11,035 nt of DNA. Origin: Leptolyngbyaceae cyanobacterium CSSed165cm_216 (GTDB lineage: Bacteria > Cyanobacteriota > Cyanobacteriia > Phormidesmidales > Phormidesmidaceae). The position numbers and the translations under genes were made by a program. Below the pieces are notes generated by a model, which saw only the letters and a program-made list of their open reading frames with translations, had not been told where the DNA came from and searched no databases. Where the stretch lies: NCBI GenBank assembly GCA_007135385.1, contig SLIY01000131.1, positions 1 to 11,035 on the forward strand. Reading direction: 5' to 3'. Below, in pieces: positions 5,628-11,035 of the stretch; the stretch's first letter is position 1; the number at the start of each line of letters is the position of its first letter.

Positions 5628-6572
5628 CTACCCTTCATTAAGGCCTGAGCGTTCGGCACAGGTGGGGCCGTCAAACCCTTCAGCTTGACAGGCTTCAAAC
5701 TTAATTTGGCGCACCGTTGAAGCCGGTAACTGTTCGGCATAGGCCAAGGCTTCCTCATACAGGGGCAAGCTATCAGCCCGCTGCTGGTTGAGGAACAGAA
5801 TTTGAGCCTTGAGGTATAGCAAGTCAGGGTTGTTGGGGGCCAAGGCTAAGGCTTGATTCACTTCTGTGAGGGCTTCGTTATAGCGGCCGAGATCCCGCAA
5901 ACCAATGGCAACTCCTCGGTGGACTAAAAAAGCTGGATTGCCATTCTGGAGTCGGGCGATCGCCTGATCCGGATTAGCAAAGGGCAAGTTCACGGCCAGC
6001 AGCAGATCCATAAACCCTTTCAGGAGGCTGAGTTCCGGATCGTCGGGGGCGATTTCTTCGGCGGCATCCAGTTCCCGAAAGACCCGCTGCAGGGTGCGTA
6101 GGGCTGTGGGAGTACCCCGGGCAATGCCCTGGGTTTGCAGCACGTGGGCCCCCTCTAAAAACAAGCCTACCGCCGTGTACAAATGCCCCCGTAATGGATC
6201 CGAGTCTTTGAGGGCGGTGGCGGCCTCTTGGGTACGCTGGGCTTGGCGAGACAGCTGACTGAGGTCGCGATTGAGGTAACTCAGGGCAGCGGCGATCGCA
6301 TAATTCATCGGTTCTTCAGGTTCTTGGGCGATCGCTTGGCGCACCAGCACCTGGGCCTGCTCGTAGTTGCCCTCAAAAAATAGGGCATTAAAGACGGCCT
6401 CAGAGGCATCGCCAATATTGTGGGGATTATTCGGACGGAAGGGATCCCCTGCCAGGGAAGGAAGCGCCGAGACCCCTAACACGATAGGGGCTAGGGCACC
6501 CGCTACCAGTGCCCGCCACGGAGGCCGCCTGGCCGAGATGGGGCGGCTAGACCATTGGGATTGAGAAACCAT
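5628..6572 (-). CDS. Exported tetratricopeptide-repeat protein
   Basis: The predicted 314-residue protein starts at the ATG 6572-6570; an in-frame GTG at 6584 would add MKCF. A basic n-region (ISARRPPWR), a hydrophobic stretch (ALVAGALAPIVLGVSA) and a cleavage-like LPSLAG-DPF form a Sec signal peptide, so the mature protein begins near GDPF and should be periplasmic or luminal. DPFRPNNPHNIGDASEAVF follows, a conserved entry segment in a cyanobacterial family of secreted TPR proteins. TPR-like units are visible at EAVFNALFFEGNYEQAQVLVRQAIAQEP, in AAEEIAPDDPELSLLKG, and at GLRDLGRYNEALTEVNQALALAPNNPDLLYLKAQI. The mature chain holds only two cysteines, in CQAEGFDGPTC near the C-terminus, a possible disulfide. 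TPRs mediate protein contacts; the partner is unknown. It is transcribed divergently from the ABC ATPase gene. Confidence 0.82.
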   Translation of the reverse strand: MVSQSQWSSRPISARRPPWRALVAGALAPIVLGVSALPSLAGDPFRPNNPHNIGDASEAVFNALFFEGNYEQAQVLVRQAIAQEPEEPMNYAIAAALSYLNRDLSQLSRQAQRTQEAATALKDSDPLRGHLYTAVGLFLEGAHVLQTQGIARGTPTALRTLQRVFRELDAAEEIAPDDPELSLLKGFMDLLLAVNLPFANPDQAIARLQNGNPAFLVHRGVAIGLRDLGRYNEALTEVNQALALAPNNPDLLYLKAQILFLNQQRADSLPLYEEALAYAEQLPASTVRQIKFEACQAEGFDGPTCAERSGLNEG

Positions 6573-6768
6573 AAAACACTTCACTAGAACGCTTTAAATG
6601 AGGACCTAAGACGGAGGTATGGGGTAGAGCACAGAAAAATATTGAGTTAGTCTGACTCTATTGTGGCCAACGGAACCGGTTACGACCCAGACAGACTGTT
6701 CCAGATTACACATTGTCCCTTGAGCAGGTACCCCTCTGACGCCGGGTCTTAAGTAGGGCACACTGGAA

Positions 6769-6783
6769 AGAACAGGATGTTCT
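6769..6783 (+). promoter_or_regulatory. 6-3-6 inverted repeat upstream of the ABC ATPase gene, candidate operator
   Basis: AGAACA-GGA-TGTTCT is a perfect inverted repeat with 6-bp arms, ending 27 nt before the ATG at 6811. Position and symmetry suit a dimeric repressor site, but no regulator is encoded nearby and no convincing -10/-35 pair was found around it. The 238-bp divergent region (6573-6810) must also hold the TPR gene promoter; the AT-rich run AATATTTTT on the minus strand near 6640-6650 is the only hint. Confidence 0.35.
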
Positions 6784-6810
6784 AGGCTTGTTTCAGCAAT
6801 TAAGGATGAC

Positions 6811-7467
6811 ATGCTCTATCTTCGCCAACTCACGTATCATCCCCCGGCTAGCTCAGTGGCGATCTTGAACCATATTGGCCTAGAGCTAGGAGCTCAGCAG
6901 TTGGGCCTGATTTACGGCCCCAGTGGTTCTGGCAAAAGTACCTTGCTAGAGTTGATGGCAGGGCTTGCCAAGCCCACCGAGGGGAGCATTCAATGGCGAG
7001 AGCAGGATTTGGATCCAGAATCTCTACGGCAATTGGCGGGGTTGGTCTTTCAGTTTCCAGAACGCCATTTTTGTGGCCGCACCATTCTAGAAGAGCTGAG
7101 GCTGGGTCATCCCGACCTCAAAAAAGAACAGATTGACCAAGCTCTGAAGGCCGTTGGGCTAGACACGTTGTCCCTCAGCAGCGCGCCCCATTCCCTCAGC
7201 GGTGGACAACAGCGCCGCCTGGCCCTGGCGGTACAATTAATTCGTAAGCCCTATGTGCTGCTGCTAGATGAACCCACCGCTGGTCTGGATTGGTCGATGC
7301 GCCAACAGATTATTAGCCTGCTGAAGCAACTGAAACAGCGGTGGACCCTGCTGGTAGTTTCCCACGATGCGGATGAGCTGGCGATGTTGGCCGATCGTAG
7401 TTGGCAGCTCAACCACGGTATTTTAACGCCAATGGCGAGTACGCCGATGGCCGAGGCCGGGGTGTAG
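6811..7467 (+). CDS. ABC transporter ATP-binding protein, ECF/cobalt-type, stand-alone
   Basis: A 218-residue ATPase with every nucleotide-binding element: Walker A GPSGSGKST (36-44), Q-loop in VFQFPERHF (Q81), signature LSGGQQRR (129-136), Walker B VLLLDEPTAGLD (149-160) with catalytic E154, and the H-loop SHD (H185). The QFPE-x-x-F form of the Q-loop and the overall size point to the EcfA/CbiO branch of energy-coupling-factor and cobalt/nickel importers. No membrane partner or substrate-binding gene is nearby. From memory, plants have related soluble chloroplast members (NAP14/ABCI11 type) linked to metal homeostasis; orthology is not shown here. TAAGGA at 6801-6806, 4 nt before the ATG, supports the start. 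rsmG begins 4 nt after its stop, so the two are very likely one transcription unit. The transported substrate is unknown. Confidence 0.9.
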   Translation: MLYLRQLTYHPPASSVAILNHIGLELGAQQLGLIYGPSGSGKSTLLELMAGLAKPTEGSIQWREQDLDPESLRQLAGLVFQFPERHFCGRTILEELRLGHPDLKKEQIDQALKAVGLDTLSLSSAPHSLSGGQQRRLALAVQLIRKPYVLLLDEPTAGLDWSMRQQIISLLKQLKQRWTLLVVSHDADELAMLADRSWQLNHGILTPMASTPMAEAGV

Positions 7468-7471
7468 AAGG

Positions 7472-8212
7472 ATGGCAGATCTGTGGCCCAACTATGACAA
7501 TCTATGGCGAAGCACGTTGCACTGGCAGCCCAGCCCACACCAAGAGGCGGCGTTTGGCCAACTCTACCAGGCGTTGCTGGTGGCCAATCAGCAGGTCAAC
7601 TTAACTCGCCTGACCACCCCTGACGACTTTTGGGAAAAGCACCTATGGGATTCGCTGCAAGGGGTAGCCCCCTGGCTGGTCACCGCCGCGGATGAGGTTG
7701 GTCCCCTGAAGGTGATCGACATTGGTACCGGTGGTGGCTTCCCAGGGCTGCCCTTAGCCCTAGTGTTTCCTCACTGGCGAGTCACCCTGATCGATGCGAC
7801 CCGCAAAAAAATTGCCGCCATTGATGCCATGGTGCAATCTTTGGGGATAGCCAACGTCGGGCTGTTAGCCGACCGGGCGGAGCATCTGGGCCACCAACTG
7901 AGCCATCGCGAGGCCTATGACCTGGCCGTTATCCGAGCCGTGGGCGGGGTCAATACCTGTGCCGAGTACGCCCTACCCTTGCTGAAGCGGGGTGGACAGG
8001 CGATTTTGTATCGGGGGCAGTGGACCCCGGACGACGAGGCCAGCTTAACGGCGATCCTGCCCCGTTTAGGAGGCAAGCTGTCGACGGTACGCGCCATGAC
8101 GACCCCCTTAAGTGGTGGGGTGCGGCATAATGTTGACATTTTGAAAGTGGAACCGACCCCAGAGTCGTATCCTCGCCTGCCAGGCATGCCAGCTAAGCTG
8201 CCGCTGGCCTAG
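7472..8212 (+). CDS. rsmG: 16S rRNA (guanine527-N7)-methyltransferase RsmG
   Basis: RsmG (GidB) transfers a methyl group from S-adenosylmethionine to N7 of G527 in the 530 loop of 16S rRNA, near the decoding site. The 246-residue length fits the family. The N-terminal helical part contains QVNLTRLTTPDDFWEKHLWDSL (41-62), typical of GidB. The Rossmann SAM-binding motif is VIDIGTGGGFPGLPLA (81-96), with an acidic D108 at the end of the second strand (VTLIDATRKK). RAVGG (155-159) follows in the later core. The tail YPRLPGMPAKLPL is the family's usual ending. The ATG lies 4 nt after the ABC ATPase stop; the purine-rich AGAAGG directly abuts the ATG, too close to act as SD, so translation probably depends on coupling to the upstream gene. 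Confidence 0.96.
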   Translation: MADLWPNYDNLWRSTLHWQPSPHQEAAFGQLYQALLVANQQVNLTRLTTPDDFWEKHLWDSLQGVAPWLVTAADEVGPLKVIDIGTGGGFPGLPLALVFPHWRVTLIDATRKKIAAIDAMVQSLGIANVGLLADRAEHLGHQLSHREAYDLAVIRAVGGVNTCAEYALPLLKRGGQAILYRGQWTPDDEASLTAILPRLGGKLSTVRAMTTPLSGGVRHNVDILKVEPTPESYPRLPGMPAKLPLA

Positions 8213-8256
8213 TACGGAAAGGCAGAAGGCAGAACGCGCCGCGACCCCAGACGGTG

Positions 8257-8275
8257 TCCTGAGCTTGTCGAAGGA
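8257..8275. repeat. REP-like dispersed repeat sequence
   Basis: TCCTGAGCTTGTCGAAGGA lies between the convergent rsmG and hisIE stops. It matches the CCTTCGACAAGCTCAGG type of short imperfect palindrome I recall from intergenic regions of many unrelated bacteria. Its outer four bases on each side pair (TCCT/AGGA), the centre pairs poorly. Just upstream, GGCAGAA is repeated twice (8221-8234). The 88-bp interval has no clear terminator. Confidence 0.5.
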
Positions 8276-8300
8276 GGGGTAACTTGTCGTTCACCTACTT

Positions 8301-8951
8301 TCACCGCCGTCGCCCTTGCAGTTTGCGGTACACCGCTTTGATATCCACCCTGTGGTGGGCTAGGGCCACTAGGGTGTGATACATCAGGTCAGCCACTTCT
8401 GAGGCGATCGCATCGGCATCATCGTCCTTACAGGCCATCACCACTTCAGCGGCTTCTTCGCCAATTTTTTTGAGGATTTTGTTGTCGCCACCGTCCAGCA
8501 ATGTGCAGGTATAGGAGGCTGGGTCGGGGTGGGCTTGGCGATCGCAAATCACCCTGTACACCTGAGATAGGGTATCGGCAGGGGGTGGGACTTTGTGGTC
8601 GTCCACCTGGTGAAAACAGCTGCGCTCCCCCGTATGACAGGCAATGTCACCGATTTGCTCGACGGTAACTAACAGGGCATCACTGTCGCAGTCGTAGCGG
8701 ATCGCCTGGATTTTCTGGGTATGTCCTGAGGTGGCCCCTTTATGCCAGAATTCCTGACGGGATCGACTCCAAAACCAGGTTTCACCGGTCTCCAGGGTTT
8801 TTTGCAGGGAGGCTGGGTTCATCCAGGCCATCATCAACACGGTGCCATCCAGGTAGTCTTGGACGATGGCTGGCACCAGCCCCTGATCGTTATAACAGAT
8901 GCGGTCCACCGGCACAGCGGCAGCAAAAGATGGGGAGGAAGGGGACGCCAT
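8301..8951 (-). CDS. hisIE: Bifunctional phosphoribosyl-AMP cyclohydrolase / phosphoribosyl-ATP pyrophosphatase HisIE
   Basis: This 216-residue protein carries out steps two and three of histidine biosynthesis: the HisE part cleaves pyrophosphate from phosphoribosyl-ATP and the HisI part opens the adenine ring. The HisI domain is N-terminal: DGTVLMMAWMN, then ETWFWSRSRQEFWHKGATSGH, then DCDSDALL with the Mg/Zn-binding Asp/Cys cluster, and the further zinc ligands in DIACHTGERSCF. The HisE domain follows, with LLDGGDNKILKKIGEEAAEVVMACK and EVADLMYHTLVAL, the acidic metal-binding helices of MazG-like PRA-PH. The chosen ATG at 8951 gives MASPSSPSF; an upstream in-frame TTG at 8963 is less likely. 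It starts 52 nt after the malic enzyme stop and is probably co-transcribed with it. Confidence 0.96.
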   Translation of the reverse strand: MASPSSPSFAAAVPVDRICYNDQGLVPAIVQDYLDGTVLMMAWMNPASLQKTLETGETWFWSRSRQEFWHKGATSGHTQKIQAIRYDCDSDALLVTVEQIGDIACHTGERSCFHQVDDHKVPPPADTLSQVYRVICDRQAHPDPASYTCTLLDGGDNKILKKIGEEAAEVVMACKDDDADAIASEVADLMYHTLVALAHHRVDIKAVYRKLQGRRR

Positions 8952-9003
8952 AGGGCCAAGCAAAACGAGAATTTACCTTCCTACTCTAATACGTCCCCCG
9001 TCC

Positions 9004-10395
9004 CTACCGGCGGGCTACCCCATCCACCCGGGCGGCATGTTTAACCGCTGAGGCCACCGCCGCAGACACGCGCTCGTCAAACACCGACGGGATGATGTGC
9101 TCCCGGTTGAGGTCTTGTAGGCTAACCAGGGCGGCGATCGCATAGGCAGCCTCCAGGTACATAGACGGCGTAATCTCTTGGGCACGGCAGTCTAAGGCCC
9201 CCCGCAGCACCCCTGGAAAGGCCAGCACGTTGTTGATTTGGTTGGGGTAGTCACTCCGCCCTGTGGCCATCACCGCCACCTTACTGGACACCAGTTCCGG
9301 CTGAATTTCGGGGATCGGGTTGGCCATGGCAAACACAATCGGCTCTACCGCCATGGATTCCACCATGTCCACCGACACCACCCCGGGGGCACTTACCCCT
9401 AAAAACACATCGGCCCCCACCATGGCGTCCGCCAGCGTCCCCACCTCAGCCACCGCAAAGGCTTGCTTCTGCAGGTTCAGATCATCCCGACTGTGGGAGA
9501 GAATGCCCTTAGAATCGCACAACACTATGGCGCTGGCCCCGGCTTTTTGCAGCAGCTTGGCAATGGCCACCCCCGCCGCCCCGGCGCCGTTAATCACCAC
9601 CTTCACTTGGGTGAGGGACTTGTTCACCAGCTTCAGAGCATTAATCAACGCCGCCAGGGTGACAATCGCCGTGCCGTGCTGGTCATCGTGAAAGACGGGG
9701 ATATCCAGTTCCTGGCGCAGGCGCGCTTCGATGTCAAAACAGCGGGGAGCGCTGATGTCCTCTAGGTTGACCCCACCAAAGACTGGGGACAAGTGTTTGA
9801 CCGCGGCGACAATCTCATCAGTACTTTGGGTCTCCAGACAAATGGGAAAGGCATCGAGGCCGGCAAATTTCTTAAATAGCAGGGCCTTGCCTTCCATCAC
9901 TGGCAGGGCGGCGGCTGGCCCCAAGTTGCCTAGCCCCAACACCGCGCTGCCATCGGTGACAATGGCGACGGTGTTGCCTTTAATCGTTAGATCAAACACC
10001 CGATCGGGATGTTCAACAATTTCCATGCAAACCCTACCTACCCCTGGCGTGTAGGCCATCGCCAGGTCGTCCTGGTTAGTGAGTTCTAGCTTGCTTTCAA
10101 CGCTGATCTTTCCCCCTTCATGAATTTGAAAGGTGCGATCGCAGATCTCCAGAATTTCAATTTCAGTCACCCCCTTCACCGCACTCACAATGTCTTCCAC
10201 ATGATCTTCACTAAAGGCGTCCACATGCAACACCCGCACCATGTTGTAGCGGTTACGGCTGACCAAAAAAATATCCCCCAGATTGCCGCCAGCCTCGGCA
10301 ATCGCTTGGGTGACTTGGGCCAACATCCCGGCTTTGTTGGGGATTTTCAGCCGCAAACTAAGACTGTAACTAGAATTGGGGGTGAGCTTTGCCAT
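9004..10395 (-). CDS. Malic enzyme with N-terminal ACT domain
   Basis: The enzyme oxidatively decarboxylates malate to pyruvate and CO2 with reduction of NAD(P). It has 463 residues, the length I recall for the Synechocystis malic enzyme Slr0721. An ACT domain (about 12-84, with PNKAGMLAQVTQAIAEAGGNLGDI) precedes the catalytic part and suggests binding of a small-molecule effector. Catalytic features are the Tyr in AYTPGVG (Y115), the Lys in MEGKALLFK (K170), metal ligands in NLEDI (E212, D213) and HDDQHGT (D238 region), the dinucleotide fold NGAGAAGVA (269-277) with an acidic D294 after the second strand, and ANPIPEI and NQINNVL near the end. D294 hints at NAD but cofactor choice is not settled by sequence. 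GAAAGG, 7 nt before the ATG, supports the start. Confidence 0.95.
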   Translation of the reverse strand: MAKLTPNSSYSLSLRLKIPNKAGMLAQVTQAIAEAGGNLGDIFLVSRNRYNMVRVLHVDAFSEDHVEDIVSAVKGVTEIEILEICDRTFQIHEGGKISVESKLELTNQDDLAMAYTPGVGRVCMEIVEHPDRVFDLTIKGNTVAIVTDGSAVLGLGNLGPAAALPVMEGKALLFKKFAGLDAFPICLETQSTDEIVAAVKHLSPVFGGVNLEDISAPRCFDIEARLRQELDIPVFHDDQHGTAIVTLAALINALKLVNKSLTQVKVVINGAGAAGVAIAKLLQKAGASAIVLCDSKGILSHSRDDLNLQKQAFAVAEVGTLADAMVGADVFLGVSAPGVVSVDMVESMAVEPIVFAMANPIPEIQPELVSSKVAVMATGRSDYPNQINNVLAFPGVLRGALDCRAQEITPSMYLEAAYAIAALVSLQDLNREHIIPSVFDERVSAAVASAVKHAARVDGVARR

Positions 10396-10430
10396 GCAGA
10401 AACCTTTCGCAATCAGAGTATCGACGACGA

Positions 10431-10436
10431 ACTATA
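10431..10436 (-). promoter_or_regulatory. Candidate -10 box of the malic enzyme gene
   Basis: On the minus strand the hexamer reads TATAGT, five of six bases of the consensus. It would put the start of transcription near 10424 and leave a leader of roughly 28 nt containing the GAAAGG ribosome-binding site. No good -35 hexamer is seen at 17 nt, so an activator-dependent or weak promoter is possible. Confidence 0.4.
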
Positions 10437-10518
10437 GCACCCCCCTAGGCGTTAGGCCACCCGCCAGGAAATGCTGTCCCGCCTGCCCAAGACATCCTAA
10501 GTCTGTGGGAAAATATAC

Positions 10519-10556
10519 GTAACGTCTGTTACTGGCGTACTGTTCTAAGCGCCAGT
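10519..10556 (+). promoter_or_regulatory. Two overlapping inverted repeats just upstream of the SRPBCC gene
   Basis: GTAAC-gtct-GTTAC (10519-10532) overlaps by 2 nt ACTGGCG (10531-10537), which pairs with CGCCAGT (10550-10556) across a 12-nt loop. The second stem ends 15 nt before the ATG at 10572. A weak TATACG hexamer lies at 10514-10519. The stems could be an operator, or alternative structures in the 5' leader affecting translation; no Shine-Dalgarno is visible between the stem and the ATG. Confidence 0.4.
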
Positions 10557-10571
10557 CATCCTATTGCCCCT

Positions 10572-11021
10572 ATGCCTAACCTCTATAGCGAGATCACCAT
10601 TAACGCGCCCCGCTTTGCCGTGTGGGATGCCCTTGTGCGCAAGGAAGAGTGGCATCACTGGAACACCTTTTTGTATGACTGCGACCCCAACTTGCCGATT
10701 CGCCAAGGAGGGGACCTTTTTTTGGCGTTGCGTCGGGTTGAGGGGGAAGATGAAACGGAGTTTCAACCTCGGGTGCTGGTGGTACAGCCTAACCGTTGCC
10801 TGCGTTGGATATCAAAGGTGCCAGGCTTCAAGAGCGAACATGTGTTTGAGCTAGAAGATGTGGGCCCCAACCGTACCAAGTACATCCACCAAGAGCGGCT
10901 ATCGGGGGTGCTGTCTCGGGTGTTTTTGCCATTCATTCGCAAGGATGAAAAGGAGGGCATTCGCCGGATGAGTCGCCAGATCAAGCGGTATGTGGAGCAT
11001 CGTTACCGCCGCCAGTGGTAA
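10572..11021 (+). CDS. SRPBCC (START/polyketide-cyclase-like) fold protein
   Basis: The 149-residue protein has the outline of the SRPBCC superfamily: an opening strand LYSEITINAPRFAVWDALV (4-22), then the W-x-x-W loop EEWHHWNTFLYD (25-36), alternating strands such as GGDLFLALRR (46-55), FQPRVLVVQPNRCLRWI (64-80) and SEHVFELEDVGPNRTKYIHQERL (88-110), and a long basic C-terminal helix KDEKEGIRRMSRQIKRYVEHRYRR. Members bind hydrophobic ligands in a helix-grip cavity; the ligand here is unknown. There is no signal peptide or membrane segment, so it is cytosolic. No Shine-Dalgarno precedes the ATG, and a stem-loop ends 15 nt upstream. It is divergent from the malic enzyme gene. GCAGGAGA at 11023-11030, just past its stop, looks like the ribosome-binding site of a gene beginning beyond the window. 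Confidence 0.82.
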   Translation: MPNLYSEITINAPRFAVWDALVRKEEWHHWNTFLYDCDPNLPIRQGGDLFLALRRVEGEDETEFQPRVLVVQPNRCLRWISKVPGFKSEHVFELEDVGPNRTKYIHQERLSGVLSRVFLPFIRKDEKEGIRRMSRQIKRYVEHRYRRQW

Positions 11022-11035
11022 AGCAGGAGACAATC

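Noticed and set aside
9320..10054. Several plus-strand frames antisense to the malic enzyme gene
   Set aside because: Compositionally skewed shadows (Ala/Thr/Ser-rich) of a well-conserved minus-strand gene, with no family resemblance.
1..11035. Search for a defence, phage or biosynthetic cluster
   Set aside because: All genes with recognisable families are core metabolic, photosynthetic or conserved hypothetical; no nuclease, integrase, toxin, NRPS/PKS or structural phage gene is present.

Overview
The window comes from a cyanobacterial chromosome. The evidence is the gene content (the first codons of the cytochrome b6f Rieske protein PetC, two protein families shared by cyanobacteria and plastids, an ACT-domain malic enzyme and a fused HisIE) and a very high density of the cyanobacterial HIP1 octamer GCGATCGC: 11 exact copies in 11 kb, about one per kb. 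The GC-rich codon use and HIP1 density would suit a Leptolyngbya-like or related filamentous or unicellular lineage, but the genus cannot be fixed from this sequence alone.

Layout, left to right. (1) At the left edge, on the minus strand, are the first 19 codons of petC. A divergent intergenic region of about 470 bp follows. (2) A plus-strand pair: a DUF3067 protein, then after 1 nt a large membrane protein of the GT-C/PMT (GT39-like) glycosyltransferase type with a C-terminal beta-rich domain and TPR-like helices. (3) prs (PRPP synthetase), plus strand. (4) A duplicated palindrome lies between the convergent prs and a minus-strand DUF3531 gene. (5) A gene-free stretch (5162-5627) holds a 241-bp MITE-like element with 10-bp perfect terminal inverted repeats, flanking TA dinucleotides and a ladder of internal hairpins. 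(6) An exported TPR protein, minus strand. (7) A divergent plus-strand pair: an ECF/cobalt-type ABC ATPase and rsmG, 4 nt apart. (8) Convergent to them, a minus-strand pair: the ACT-domain malic enzyme followed by hisIE. (9) At the right end, a plus-strand SRPBCC-fold protein, divergent from the malic enzyme gene.

Functionally this is mainly core metabolism: photosynthetic electron transport (petC), PRPP supply (prs), histidine biosynthesis (hisIE, whose pathway uses PRPP), C4 acid and pyruvate metabolism (malic enzyme) and ribosome maturation (rsmG). It is combined with several conserved but poorly characterised cyanobacterial families (DUF3067, DUF3531, exported TPR, SRPBCC, stand-alone ABC ATPase). 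I see no phage, CRISPR, defence or secondary-metabolite cluster and no rRNA or tRNA gene. The most unusual items are the hairpin-rich MITE-like element, the glycosyltransferase-TPR protein directly coupled to DUF3067, and several compact inverted repeats in promoter and 3'-end positions.
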